Notes: generated from the letters alone by a model not told the origin. A stretch of DNA of 64,000 bases from Callorhinus ursinus (GCF_003265705.1 NW_020312902.1:7069599-7133598); one strand, 5' to 3'; positions 1 through 11,973 are shown, counted from the first letter of the stretch. Program-made: numbers and translations.

Positions 1-1427
1 AAGTTGTTTGAAAGAAGAAAGAAGATTTAAAAAAGAAAAGAAAAGAAAAAAAAAGGGAGAGACTGTGATCAGGCAGGAGACTAGAACAAAGCCATACACT
101 AGTGATTTAGGGTATATTTTGATCTGTTAGAAGAAACTGTATCTTAAAATTTTAAAGAGAGCAGAACTTATATATATATGCCAAAAATAAGGGTAACTAC
201 TATGAAGGGATAAAATATGACTCTAAAAATGAAAAATAAATGTTTATTTTTAAAAAGGGATTGTTAAGATGTTGGTTGAAAAGGGGAAAAAGAAAAATTC
301 AAAAAAAACCCCCAAAAAACAATTAAAAAATTAACTTTGATGAACTAATGAATCATGGTAAAAAAACGCCATGAATTCTATGTGCAGTATTCCCCTAGCG
401 CTGGAGTTCTCCCGTTCTCCTTGATCGGTAAACTTGGTCTTGGCTTGCTGGCTGTTCGGGCTGATCTTCTGGGGGAGGGGCCTGTTGCCATGGTTCCCAA
501 ATGTCTTTGCCGGAGGCTGAATTGCCCCGCCCTTGTCGGTCCGGGCTAAGCAAGCTGCTCGGGTTTGCTCTCAGGAGCTTTTGTTCCCTGCAAGCTCTCG
601 GTACAGCTTTGGAGGACCAGGGTGAAAATGGTGGCCTCCCAATCTCCACTCGGAGGAGCTGAGAACTTGGGGCCCCGCTCCTCAGTGCGCCCCCAGAGAA
701 AAGCAGTCAGTCACTCCCGTCTCCCCGGTCTCCGGCCGCACTCCGTGCTCACCCGGCCTGTGACCGAGCGTTTCTATCTCTGGCACCCGACCCCATGTGG
801 AGTCTCCAAACCCATCAGATCCCTGCGGTGTGCTCCTGCGCCGCTCCTCCCGGGGGAGGAAGGGGCGTCTCCCCAGATCTGCCGCTTGTTGGGTCCCTGC
901 TGGAGGAGCAGTGGCCCGACTGGGCCGCGGATCACAGTTTATGGTCACCCCGAGCTGAGAGCCCGCGCCTCGGCTCCGTCTCTGCAGCTGGCTTCCCCGC
1001 TCCAATACCTGGGAGCTCTGCTGCACTAAGGCACCCCGGTCTTTCTGTGACCCCGAGGGTCCTGTGACCACACTGTCCCGTGAGGTTTCCACCCCCCGCT
1101 TAGCCACTGGAGCAACGTCCCTCAGCGGAGCCGACTTCTAAAAGTTCCGATTTTGTGCTCCGCGGCTCTAGCACTTGCCAGAAGCGGCCGACGGAGGCCC
1201 CCTCCCCCGCCGTCTATCCTCCCGAATATCGCCTCAGATTCACTTCTCCGCATGTCCTACCTTCCAGTAAGTGGTCGCTTCTCTGTTCAGAGAGTTGTTG
1301 CTACTCTCTTCTTCGATCTCCTGTGGAGTTCGTAGGTGTTCAGAATGGTTTGATCCCTATCCAGCTGAATTCCTGAGACCAGACGAAATCCAGGTCTCCT
1401 ACTCCTCCGCCATCTTGCTCCGCCCCC
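1..1427 (-). mobile_element. LINE-1 5' UTR, body lies left of the window
   Basis: This is the 5' untranslated region of a carnivore L1 lying on the minus strand. It aligns by eye almost base for base with 32,985-34,407, the 5' UTR of the complete L1 in this window. The distal part (about 1-345) is A-rich. It holds one full copy and the tail of another copy of the tandem unit seen at 32.8-33.3 kb. The proximal part (about 360-1,427) is GC- and CpG-rich, as expected of an L1 internal promoter. The 5' terminus reads, on the minus strand, as a G-run, then cggagcaagatggcggagg, near 1,427. ORF1 and ORF2 would lie at negative coordinates. Several open frames across the GC-rich part are by-products of low stop-codon density. 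No target-site duplication can be tested because only one end is present. Confidence 0.93.
1404..1420 (-). promoter_or_regulatory. YY1-like motif at the L1 5' end
   Basis: On the minus strand the L1 begins with caagatggcgg, which matches the YY1 core found at the extreme 5' end of mammalian L1 promoters, where it positions transcription initiation. The core is intact in this copy. The equivalent position of the second L1 (34,386-34,400) reads caaggtggcgg, a one-base change in the core. Binding itself is inferred. Confidence 0.55.
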
Positions 1428-1789
1428 CTGAAGGCATCATTATCTTGTTAATGTACAAAAGATGAAGGTTAAGTAGATGAAAATTTACTTTTATAAAGGC
1501 AAAATTCTGCTACCATTCTGTACCTACAACCCAACTGTCTCATGATCAAGTTGTTCATGGAGTACAAGAGGCAAGCCAGTGACAAACCTGCCCATGTGTG
1601 CTCACACCTCCTAGATAAAAGACTTTGTTTCTCTCTTTGTATAAATGCTAGGCAGAGTAAATGGGAGGTGGGGATACAGAAGCCAATGTCCCAGTGAAAA
1701 GGTGGCCTTGAGAAGAGCCGGGACAGAGGGAAAGAGGCAGATTAGAGAGATGGGCTTGCATTATGCTTGCCTAGTAGTGATGGTGGAGT

Positions 1790-1900
1790 CATGTTTTGCA
1801 TCCCTACTCCCACCTTAACCCAAGAGAAAGTGACTTGTCTGAGATCCAACAACTAGTTAGTGGAGGCAGATCCAGGACCTCACTACTCATGTCCCACTTC
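1790..1900 (-). repeat. MIR fragment
   Basis: The stretch around agtgacttgtctgagatcc, followed by an aactagttag-type segment, matches the reverse complement of the MIR core (the signature is gtgacttgcccaaggtcacacagctag). It is short and diverged. Confidence 0.5.
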
Positions 1901-3624
1901 CTGGGGCTTTCTACTAGACCTGACTCATGGCTATTACCAAAGAAAAACCAGAGCTGGACAGTCATGAAAGTGGTAAAAATAGATTTTACTCAGGAACTAC
2001 GTGATAGGAGAAATGTGACTTCCATATAGAACCAAGCTCAATTCTGCCATACTGCATGGGCAAGTAGGGACTTAGAGCCAAGGAATGGGGTGGGGGTGGG
2101 GGTCAGTGGATGAAAAATTGCTAAGAGGAAACATCAGGGATGGGGGGCTTCTGACTAAACTGACCTGGTGGGATTCTTACTGAAGGCAGGTCAGAGGGAT
2201 CAAACATCACCTAGGGCATTTGATTAGATATTAATGGTGGGGAATTCTGGCTAAACCAACCTCACAGGATTCTTGCTAAAACTGGACTCCCCAAGGATAG
2301 AGATGGAAGCCTATTTTGGGGCCTTGACAAGCAACGGACTCAAAGGAGCCTAACTACAATTTGGTCAAGAAGAGAATCTTTGTCACTATGTAACCTGTCT
2401 CTCAAAAGCCCCTTAAATCATTTTCAGATTCTCTTCCAGAAGTGGGGATCCTACCCTCACTCCTACCTACCTCACAGGGATCTTAGGACTGATAGGAGAT
2501 ACACAAATGCTTTGGAAACTTTAAGCCTTTATTTAAATATAAGGACACCTAAGGATTGAGCTCCCCAGTACCACACTGCCTCCCAGACTTCTGAAAAACA
2601 CTCCCTCTGCCAGGTTTCTCATCAGTGTCTGGACTACTCTTTGAAGAGAAGGTAGAACCAGCTCTTTTTGATGACTTGGAATGGAAGTATTTGGAAATAG
2701 TCTTTGCCCTGCTGAGAAAAGGTGTCTCTCTTCAGAAAGCCAGGTGTTTATTTAATGATGCATCAAAGACTGTTTTTGGAGCACATGAAGGCTTTTGTAT
2801 TCTAAGGGGAAAGAGTGAGAAACATGTTTTCAGCCATCAGCTTTCAATTCTTATGCCAGTGAGTAAGATATTACAAGAAAAAATCTGGCTACATTACAAT
2901 GGACCAACATTTTTCTATGGTTTTCCCTGGCAGGAATGCAAGGAAGCAACAGCCCTGTGCAACCTATGCCTGATAAGGAACAGGATCACCTCCCTAGGTT
3001 ATGGTTTCTATTTTCTTCTTGAGCTGTTAGTTAGCCAAAGACTAAAGAGCTCCAACCTCATAAATCAATAACTCTTCAGGAAATGACAGTTAGCTTTGAG
3101 CACCGTATTAGGCAGGATGGAGCAGAGGAAAGAACACTGGAGAGAAGAGAGACTTCTCAACTGACTTGTTGGGGTTCCCTTTTCCCTCTGGCTGCTAGAG
3201 AACTCAGAGCCAACTGTGTGGCTCTGAATTGGCACTACCCACAGAATTTTCAAAGTGGGCTTTTATTATTTGACTTTTGGGTTGGTTTTCAGGCTCCATA
3301 TGTCCCTGCCCTTGCTTTCCTATCTTTTCCTCTACTAAATTATCTTGTATAACATATCCTGCTAAGCTGCCCTAAAGCTCCTTTGGAATAATGGCAGGTA
3401 TAGGTCACAACAGCTGTGAGTTGGCTGGCCATTCCTCCTCTCTGAGGCTGCTTGGAACTTGGCTGGCATCTCTTCCTGCCCTAAGATGCAATGAGATGAG
3501 TTGATGATCAAATTAGGAAGATGATACCAATAGACAGCCTGAGAATACCACTCTCAAGGGCTGAAAAAAATAGAATGGGCCAAGGGCAGAAGCACTAGAC
3601 TCAGAGGCATGTTAGTGCTGGAAG

Positions 3625-3740
3625 GGAATCTGATATTCTGAGTCTTAACCATTTATTTTACTGATGAGGGACCTGAGGCCCAGACAGAAGTGTGTTGCCG
3701 AAGTTCATAAAACTGGTTCTGGCAATTCTGGACCCTCATC
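3625..3740 (-). repeat. MIR fragment
   Basis: It contains the reverse MIR signature: a 'ttttactgatgagggacctgaggcc' type block followed by a degraded protein-free tail. It is diverged and its ends are uncertain. Confidence 0.5.
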
Positions 3741-5340
3741 CAGATTTGTGTATGTGGAGGGCAGGGTCCTCCCTTCCGCCCGTTCTATCTTCAGCCAAGG
3801 TGGACAGGATGTCACTTAACACAATCATCATCATCAAAGCTTGCAATGGGAGGTGATCTATATCAGCAAAAGACTTATTTCTTTATAGAAACTACATTAA
3901 TGGATGTGACTATCCTAGATCAAACTATGCTTGCCAGGGCCAGTTCTTGGAGTTGCAGTGTGAGACAATACCTACAATTTGTTAAGAGTTAAGAAGAACT
4001 GTATACAAGGGGGGATTATGAGGCTCAGTACATGGAAAATCTCAGTATGACCCTTGGGGGGGTATCTAGTAAGGAAAAGAAGATGAAGGGGAAAGGATTG
4101 AAGGGTCTTCAGGGCATTCATGTAGGCAGATTCTCAGCTCTAACCAGAAAGACACCCCAAAGGAGCAAGAAAAGGAATGTTTATTTTACCTTCTGTGCTC
4201 TCACTTGTCTTTTTCTTTGGTTAAGGATAAGCCTGGAATGTTCTGGGGATGAACCAAGCCTGTAAGTCTTTTTGACCATGGCAGAGCATAGTGATCAAGA
4301 TACTTTTAGGTTGTTCCTCCTTCCTCAGAGACTCTGCTGTGTGTGTGTGCTCCTTGCACGCACTGGCTTGGATTTTGACAGCTCATCCAATCTGTCAATG
4401 TCAGTTTGACTCTAGGTCTATCCACCCTGGTGTAGTAAACCCCATTAGCTGGGGGTCATCTGAACATTTAATGAGTATACTTTCTATTACAGTCTATGAA
4501 AACAAAATCCATTATCTGAGAAGACTTTATAGAGAAGATGAGACTTCTGGGGGCCTAAATGGAATTTGGCATAACTGATAGAGAGAAAACATTATTTTTA
4601 GCGTTAGTAATTACCACCAACCACCATTCAAAAGTATCTTTCTGTGATTAATACATTTGGAGACAGATTCCTTGGTTTCAGCGATTTCTCAGTAGAAATG
4701 TCAACTCTGTCATTTTCTTCCTGATGTGTAGCATCTCTAATTACAAAGTATTTTGGAGCTGAAAATTACGGATGCTCTTTTGGAGTGCAACTTTAAAGAT
4801 GATTTTGATGAGATTCCAATGTTGCTTACCCTCTGTGACTGACCTTGTATGGTCTAAGTTTGACTATGTTTCCAGGTGGTGGGGCATCAGGAGCCAGAGG
4901 AAGTAAAGCAGCTTGTGCTGACTTGAGGTCTTTATCCTGCAGCAGTAGAACTCGCTGCCCCTACTGTTGCTGCCTGGGTCCATAGATGAGGATCCTGGAG
5001 AATTTAAGACGTTGCTAGCAATGTTCTTCTTTACTTGCATTTTTCCTATTTTAAAAGCTTGGAGAGCTACTTTTTGGTATAGTGGTCAAAGATGTAACTG
5101 ACCAGGGCTTACGTAGACTGACTTTAACTCCAAATCCTGCCAGCTAGCTCGCTTGGAATGTACAGAATGCATGAATTAATGACAAAAATTGTACAGAAGG
5201 TAGAATTTATCCAATCTCATATTTTTATTTACATGGGAGATTTCATGTTTTATGTCAGCTCAACAGGAGAACATTAACCTAAATGATAGGACCTATATTA
5301 ACTATACTAACATAACCTATCCCCAACCTAACCTATTGAT

Positions 5341-5640
5341 AGGTTTGTCCTAGAAATGAAATCCCCCAATGGTGATCTGCCTCCACCAGAAGAGCTCTCA
5401 TCCAACCAGTCTCTGACTGGTGCCCTTTGTAGCAAGCAGGTGATTTCAGGGGATGACATGCTCAAGAAGCTCCATGGAGCTCTTGAGGAATGTGGGGCAA
5501 ACAGGTTGATGCCCTTGCCTAGGAACACCTGGACAGATATACTTGAAAAGTCGATGAGGGATGCCAACTCCTTGGGGGTTACTTTTAATCCTGCCTGAAC
5601 CACAGAGAGGATTCGTGCCATCAGAAATGGAAATGGTTTC
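5341..5640 (+). pseudogene. Unidentified open segment with one in-frame stop
   Basis: An open frame runs from before 5,356 to a TGA at about 5,596-5,598. The same frame then stays open for another 15 codons (ending GNGFI) before the next stop. The 80-residue part is hydrophilic and of mixed composition, with a DDMLKKLHGALEE helix-like stretch and a PLPRNTWTDILEK stretch. That reads more like protein than most frames here. I do not recognise the family. There are no splice signals, start context or poly(A) tail that I can defend, and the opposite strand is also open over most of the interval (5,328-5,651). It could be a fragment of an old retrocopy, part of a repeat, or chance. Confidence 0.2.
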
Positions 5641-6975
5641 ATTTGATGCATTTCTGAAACTTTGCCTTGTTAGCATTCTGGGTGAACCTTTTAGAGAAAA
5701 AGCTCTTAGTGGGAAAACAGAAAAGCTGTTATTATGATACCTTTAAACCTTTCTTCCTTTTCTGTTTCAATTTAGAGATTTAAAATGCCCTCTTATTTTC
5801 ACCCCTTGGTTTGTTTCATTTTTATTCTTGCTAAAAGGAATAGCTGTTTAGAAAGTAAGAAATAAATCAATGGGTAATTTCTTAGGCATCTGACAGCTTC
5901 CTTAATGTAGATAAGAAATGGATTTTTTTTTTTTTTAGAGATCTTGAGTGTGATTTTGCTTTGGGGTTTGCATTAAAGGTATAGGGTGTCTCTAATCTCA
6001 ACAATAGAAAATGGAAGGGAATAGAAAGAAAATCGAAGAAAATTCATTTGATTTTAGACCTGGAGAGGCTTTAGAAATAATTTAATCAAATGGTCATTTT
6101 TTTTATAGATGAGCAATGTGAGACTCAGAAAGACAAAGGATTTTTTCCAAGGTCACACAGCTAGATGGTCATGGTGCTGGGTCCACAACTGATCAACCCA
6201 TGTGCCCGTTGGCTCCCGAGCATTAGTCATAAATATTCATGGTTGCTTAAGGCCCTGTTCCCCATATTCCCCCTCCTACCCTCCGTGACATTACTTTGGT
6301 CTCCTTTACCTATTCTTGGCCTTCTCACTTCTGTTCCCATCTCTGTCTGGTTCTATGATGTCCCCATCCCAATCCTACTTCTGGCCTCTGATATTTGGGG
6401 GTATTCTCTCTGGTCTTGGAAATTTGATACTTGCCCTGTGATTCTCGGTGCTTGTGTTGCCTTACATGAGGTGTTCTGTTCCAATTCTAGCCCTGCAGAA
6501 CCTTCCAGGCTACCCGGCTACCATCCTGGCTGCATCAGTCAACCAGTCCTGGGTTCCCTCCACTACCCCCCCATTTGATTTGGTTGGAGTACATTTAATT
6601 GGTAGCTTCTGAGACTTTTCAGCCTACAAGAGACATTTTCCTCTCTCTCCTTCTCATGTTCTGGCATCCTTTATGACCTGCCATTTCTTTGAAAGTTCGA
6701 TGAAAAGGGGCTGTGAACAGGGCTGTCCTGAGAGAAAACTCACCTTAAGAGCTGCTAATGTGTTCATGTGTTAAAATTCTCCTGCAAATGTGCAATTTTA
6801 AAGGCCCGAAAATTCCTTTATCCCAAAGAGCAACGCTGGTGATGAAAACTTCAGGCAGTGTGGGAAGTTAGTGAAGTAAATGTGTCTGTTCAATCTGAGC
6901 TATCTGAGAGTCCATCTAATCACAACACTTAACACAACTCTTCCCTTACACTTGGGAGCAATGCTTGGTTAAAGA
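5641..6975. other. Gene-free stretch, unassigned apart from one MIR
   Basis: Mixed AT-rich sequence with a T-run near 5,921-5,936. I see no splice-site or coding signal I would trust. The 137-codon open frame at 6,165-6,578 is a low-complexity leucine/proline-rich frame over pyrimidine-rich DNA. Confidence 0.55.
6085..6175 (-). repeat. MIR fragment
   Basis: It shows the reverse MIR signature: a tatagatgagcaatgtgaga block followed by ccaaggtcacacagctag. The latter block is close to consensus. Confidence 0.8.
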
Positions 6976-6977
6976 GC

Positions 6978-7110
6978 TTTGAACTTGCAGTGAGAGGACC
7001 CGGACTTGAGTCTTGCCTCCACTCCTTGCTTCCTGCATGGCTCTGGCAGGTCTTTTAGCTCCCCGGAGTGTTCATTCTCACATTTGTGAAATGGAGGTAG
7101 GCGTACTTGC
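6978..7110 (+). repeat. MIR fragment
   Basis: It has MIR order on the plus strand: a gagctttgaactt head, a ggacttgagtcttgcctcc block, a Pol III box-like region, then cacatttgtgaaatggagg, corresponding to the 'ctcatctgtaaaatgg' signature. Confidence 0.7.
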
Positions 7111-9380
7111 TCTTTGTCTTCCTGAAGGGTGGTCCAGAAGAGAAAATAGATCTAATCCCTCATCACTGGACACCCAAGACAATGAGTTCTTGTTTCTCAT
7201 CCTTCCCTGGCTATCTCAGTTCTTTCTTCTATGTCTCTTTTTTTATTACTTCTTATATATTGTAGGCTCCAATAATCAATACTTGAGAATAAAGGATCCC
7301 CTCTCATGGCCTTTAGGGAATTATTTCTGGCAGGTGACCATTCATTCATATTTCCAGCCTCAACTTCTTTTCTAAGCTTTGTACCTTGTCCTTATGCATT
7401 TGAGTGTATTATAAGCAAATCTAATCCAACTTGACATAGAGTAGGGCTCAGGAAATGTTTCCTGGCTGATGAGACAATTCATCCCACGGAGCTTTGCAAA
7501 CCAGAAACTCTACACTCTAGTTAGAGATCAAAACCATTCAGAGATGTCTCATGAATGCATGCAAATGGACTATCTTGGACTTTTTCTATGAAGACAAAAT
7601 AAATGACAAAATTAAAGTTACTATTCATGCAGCAAACATTTATTTGAACACCTGCTCTGTGTCAGGTCTCTTGTCCTAGCAATACTAAGATGAATGAATA
7701 ACCTCTCCTCTTTTTTCCCCACTCACTGAACTCCAGGATCATAGTCAATTGAAGGAAGCCACATTTTCAGGTTGTAAACAAGGCTTAAGGACAATATAAT
7801 TGGGTATATCAAAATCCAAGTTCCTTAAAATGTTCTGTACCCCTCCCCTCTTTGAATAATCTGAGGCCAGCAAGGTCGTATAAAATGTATTAGAAAATTC
7901 ATGAGCTCATGCACAGTATAATTTATTGATAAAAAAGTTAGAGTAATGGTTCATTGTCCAATCAATGCATAAAGATTCATCATTGTGTTCAGACACCATC
8001 TCTTCATGTTTGGGTCCATAAACTATTTCTTTATGTTCTTTGCTGCCAAATGAACCATTTCTGGCAAGTTTCATAACTCCCTGAGAGAAAGAGGTGGCAA
8101 TAATATTACAATGCCATAGGTCTTTAGAACCTGTTTTGTATTTAAACATGTGCACCTTCTGGCCTCTACAGCTCCCTAATGCTGCTTATTTACTACTAGT
8201 TATATCATTACTCATGATACTGCATTATCCATGATGTTGCCTATGAATATTGGCTTCCACTGACTCTCTTTGAGATTGTCACTGTGTTTTGTTGATGATG
8301 GCCACAAGTGCAAGTTATACCCAGTGTATATAGGAAAGGGTGAATGGTAATTCATTTCCTAGTCATGTTAAGCTCACTCACTTTTCAGAGTGATAGCATA
8401 AAGAGAACAATGCAACCTGCAACTTGGTCTTCTCTTGAACTCTTCAGGTGTAATCACTACATTCCTGGAATGTGATCTCTTTCAGTGTTGACCACACACT
8501 GAAGTCCACACACTTTTCCCAGTGGGAAGGATAGGTGGGGGACCATTGGTGGATTGAAAGGAGTGGCCCCATTTGTGCAAGAAAAGCCTGTTCCTTGTCT
8601 GGCATGACTTCAGACTGACTCAAGAAAGTCATCACTCCATCAATAGAGCGAGCAAGGACATCACTTGGAACGGTCCTATAAAATTTGTGGAGCAAGAGTT
8701 TCAAAAGCCCTTTCCAGGAGACTGACTGTCCTGTGGTGAGGGAATACACAGAAGAAGGAGTGGGATGACTGTGGGTACCAGAAGTATACAGTGCTTGGGA
8801 AAGGATGCCTGACACCATCCCCACTACCCTTGGGTACTGTAGCCTGAAAGTGGCTCGCCTGGCAAAACGGGAGTGGCCAGCACCAGCCAGGCCACATGTT
8901 TAGCTCAAGCCTGAGAGCTGGGAGTGGACCACAGGATAGTCTAGAGCTCTGAATGTGTCCTTTATATCATGTGAGTGAGTCATCCCAAATTATCTTGTCA
9001 GCACCATTCTGGTGGCCCAATTTTATGGTATCCTGTGAAAGAAATATGCCAGCCAGTAGGAGTGATTTGCTTTCCAGTCCTTCTAAAACTGGGGCCCAGT
9101 CCTAGACTGTGAAATGACGCTGTAAGTGTGAGGGCATCTGGTAAATCCCACATGAGGACTCTCAAGGGGGATGACTAGGGCCCAAGGGGATCCTGGTTTG
9201 GGCTCAGGGCTCTCTACTTGGGCCAACATTGTTGGCTCATGCAAATTCCAGGCATCTGACTGGGGCTTAGACATTTTTGAGGAAGAGACTCCAAAGTATA
9301 GGGCCCCTGGGTAGAATCCCTGCTTGTCAGCATAGGGCAGTGCTATCTGGAGAGCTGTCTCATCCCTCCACTCCTTCACT
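7111..9380. other. Gene-free stretch, unassigned
   Basis: I found no recognisable gene. An open frame on the minus strand at 8,444-8,824 (126 codons) has a fairly balanced composition but no motif I can name, so it is not called a gene. The block at about 7,625-7,700 (cagcaaacatttatttgaac) is L2/MIR-like in character but too short to assign. Confidence 0.5.
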
Positions 9381-9384
9381 TTCT

Positions 9385-9565
9385 ATGTACACCCAAAGTT
9401 CTCAGCCCTGACTGTACATTACCAACACCTGGAAAGCCTATGACAACTAACCTGGGAACCATCCCTAGAGATTCTGATTTCATTGATCTGGAATCAATGA
9501 GGCCTGGGCATAGAATATTTTTAAAGCTGTCTATGTAATTCTAATGTGCTTCCAGGTTCAAAAGT
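9385..9565 (+). repeat. MER5A-like hAT-Charlie fossil
   Basis: It contains the MER5 hallmark blocks in order: ccctagagattctgatttca, then a tctggaatcaatgaggcctgg-like block, then taattctaatgtgcttcc. MER5 elements are non-autonomous DNA transposons of the hAT group that were active early in placental evolution. Confidence 0.75.
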
Positions 9566-9901
9566 CAGTAATAAGACAAGATTTCAGATGTGATATTATC
9601 TTAGAAGGAAAGTGCCTCTTGTTGGGGTGGGGGTGGGAGGTGGGAGGGCAGGCAGGACTGTCATGAAGGTACATGGGGAACTCTGCCTTCTGGGGAGGAA
9701 GGATTTCTCCATACCCAAGAAAATCCCTTACAATTATTTGCCAGGAAGAGAATGCTGGTCCGGTTCAGTTATGTTTAATGTATAATTGTTACAAATCTCC
9801 TTTGAAGAAGACATTCTTGTCAGCTATTGAGAATGAAGGGATAACAAAGGCAGATTCCCTTGCCCAAGTAGTTAATATTCAAGTGGAAGAAGCAGGCACA
9901 C

Positions 9902-10343
9902 AAACAGACCATTTTATTTTTATTTTTTAAAAATATTTATTTAATAGAGAGAGAACGCGTGCAGAAGGAGAGGCAGAGGGTAAGGGAGAGAGAGAGAGAG
10001 AAGCAGATTCCTTGCTGAGCATGGAGCCTGCCACAGGGCTTGACCCTGAGATCATGACCTGAGCCGAAATCAAGAGTTGGACCCTCGGGCGCCTGGGTGG
10101 CTCAGTTGGTTAAGCGACTGCCTTCGGCTCAGGTCATGATCCTGGAGTCCTGGGATCGAGTCCCACATCGGGCTCCCTGCTCAGCAGGGAGTCTGCTTCT
10201 CCCTCTGGCCCTCTTCCCTCTCGTGCTCTCTATCTCTCATTCTCTCTCTCTCTCAAATAAATAAATAAAATCTTTAAAAAAAAAGATTTTAAAAAAGAGT
10301 TGGACCCTCAACCAACTGAGCCACTCTTAAACAGACCATTTTA
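9902..10343 (-). mobile_element. SINEC, minus strand, interrupted by a second SINE
   Basis: A carnivore tRNA-derived SINE reads on the minus strand. On the plus strand it runs from a T/A-rich tail at 9,917 through a GA-rich tract, cagattccttgctgagcatg and gatcatgacctgagccg, and then resumes after the inner SINE with caaccaactgagccactc to 10,328. A perfect 15-bp target-site duplication (aaacagaccatttta) lies at 9,902-9,916 and 10,329-10,343. Its tRNA head is slightly truncated at the 5' end. Because the inner element split it, it is the older of the two. Confidence 0.95.
10087..10294 (+). mobile_element. SINEC, plus strand, nested inside an older SINE
   Basis: This is a near-complete SINE. 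The tRNA-related head starts gggcgcctgggtggctcag, a CT-rich block follows, and an (AAATA)-type A-rich tail ends it. It is flanked by a perfect 15-bp duplication, aagagttggaccctc, at 10,072-10,086 and 10,295-10,309, which is sequence of the outer SINE. The head keeps Pol III A- and B-box-like segments (the B-box-like block falls near gggatcgagtccc, 10,152-10,164). It is close to an arctoid consensus and so probably recent. Confidence 0.96.
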
Positions 10344-11190
10344 ATGTGCTATGGCAGGTGCTATAAGAGAGGTAAGGATAGGGGCAATAGGAACACTTAA
10401 CTAAGTTTGGGGGTTCAGCCTGGGGAGCACTGAAGGATGAATAGGAGGTGGCCAGATGAAAAAGTGTTTCTCCACTTTTTCTCCACTGTCAGTAGCAGAT
10501 ACCTAGCAAAGCATGGTACCTCTCTAGTATGCTGAATGATCTGTGGAGACCGGAGGATACATTTTGAGGAAACTGTGGAGAGAGATGAGGCTGGAGAGGG
10601 TTGTGTGTAAGCGTTGTAGAAGGCAGTGATTGCCATGCCAAGAGCTTAGATTGAGCCTTGGCCAATAGCATCCTTAGCCAATAGGAAATTATTGAACAGT
10701 TTTATTGACTAGAGTGCTGTGATTGGATTTGCATTTCACATGGATGGGATGGGGAGCTATGTAAGAAGGGATTAGAGGGGGACAGTATGGAAGTAGAAAG
10801 ACCAGTTAGAAGACCCCTACAAGAGCCTAGGTGAGAAATGATGAGGAATGGAACCAGAGCTGTGTTAGTGGAGATAGACAGTCTGGAGGGGTTTGAGAAA
10901 TTTCTTGGAGGCAAAACTTTCAGGGCTCAGTGTATGGCTGGTTGGGTGTTGAGGGAGAAGGGAGGGAAGCATCTAGAAGGACCAGTGTTTAGCATGGACA
11001 ACAGGGTTTGTGGTGCTGCAGGGAGCACAGCAGGAGGAACAGCTTCTAGAAGGGCTTTAGACCTGTGGTATTTGACGTGCTCATAGGACTTCTGGTTGGT
11101 TTCTAAAGCAACCTTCAAATGTAGGCTGTGGCATGTGGGGAAGTGATGGTGTTGGGAGGTTCAATCCTGTGACTTCTGTGGTTCTCTCAA
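10344..11190. other. Gene-free stretch, unassigned
   Basis: I see no gene. The block at about 10,800-10,870 (agaccagttagaagacccct, then aggtgagaaatgatgaggaa) resembles a motif common in the 5' part of reverse-oriented L2 elements, but I cannot bound it. Confidence 0.45.
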
Positions 11191-11327
11191 ATTCAGCTAT
11201 TGTGTGAGGAAATTAAGAGAGAAATCTTGGAAGAAGATATTTGTAAATGACATAGCCAATAAATAGTATCCAAAATATATAAAAAACACCCAAAAACCCC
11301 AAATAATCCTATTAAAAATGGGCAGAA

Positions 11328-11515
11328 GAGAGGGAGCAGGAAGATGGTGGTGAAGTAGGAGGACCCTAGGCTCATCTTGTCCCATGAACACAATTAGATA
11401 ACTATCAAATAATCCTAAATACCCCAGAAGTCAACCTGAAGACTGATGGAACAAAGTCCACAACTAAAGGGAGAGCAGAGGCCATATCAAAGAAGATACC
11501 TGACACATGAAAAAG
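11328..11515 (+). mobile_element. L1 5'-UTR-like block inserted in L1 ORF2 sequence
   Basis: This block begins agggagcaggaagatggtgg, the shape of an L1 5' terminus (compare gcggagcaagatggcggagg at 1.4 kb). It continues through tgaacacaattagataacta and acaaagtccacaactaaagg, which fits an L1 5' UTR. It ends near gaaaaggaagaag, after which the ORF2 sequence resumes exactly where it stopped. A short repeat (agaag) at both edges could be a small duplication. It is a promoter fragment without its own 3' end, so simple target-primed insertion does not explain it well. Confidence 0.6.
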
Positions 11516-11972
11516 AGAAAAGGAAGAAGACATGAGCAGACATTTCTCCTAAGAAGACATACAGATGGCCAGCAGACACATGAAAAGATGCTCATCATCA
11601 TTTATCATCAGGGAAATGCAAATCAAAGCCACAAAGTGATATCACTTCACACCTGTCAGAATGGCTAAAATTAACATGAGAAACAACAGGTATTGGCAAA
11701 GGATGTGGCAAAAAGGAACTCTCGTGCACCATTGGTGGAAATGCGTGCTGGTGCCACCGCTGTGGAAAACAGTATGGAGGTTCCTCAAAAAATTAAAAAT
11801 AGAACTACCCTATGATCCAGTAATTGCACTACTGGGAATTTACCTAAAGAATACAAAAACACTAATTTAAAAAGATGTGTATGCCCCTATGTTTATTGCA
11901 GTATTATTTACAATAGCCAAATTATGGAAGCAGCCGAAGTGTTCATCGATACATGAATGGATAAAGAAGATG

Positions 11973-11973
<1 letters not shown>

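Larger units (their letters stand above)
1428..5330. other. Gene-free stretch, mostly unassigned
   Basis: I see no exon or RNA gene here. Two weak MIR relics are listed separately. A 148-codon open frame at 2,625-3,071 has no recognisable domain and is within chance length for 64 kb in six frames. Short runs such as tgtgtgtgtg near 4,340 and a G-rich patch near 2,090 are the only low-complexity features. Parts may be repeats too old to name by eye. Confidence 0.6.

Noticed and set aside
565..1107. Open frames of 140-154 codons on both strands
   Set aside because: They lie in the GC-rich L1 5' UTR and recur in the second copy at 33.5-34.1 kb with different frame lengths. Low stop density explains them.
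2625..3071. 148-codon open frame
   Set aside because: No recognised domain, no Kozak or splice context I can defend, and a length that is expected by chance in 64 kb over six frames.
10087..10165. Possible tRNA gene from Pol III box-like motifs
   Set aside because: This is the tRNA-derived head of a SINE; the cloverleaf is not preserved.
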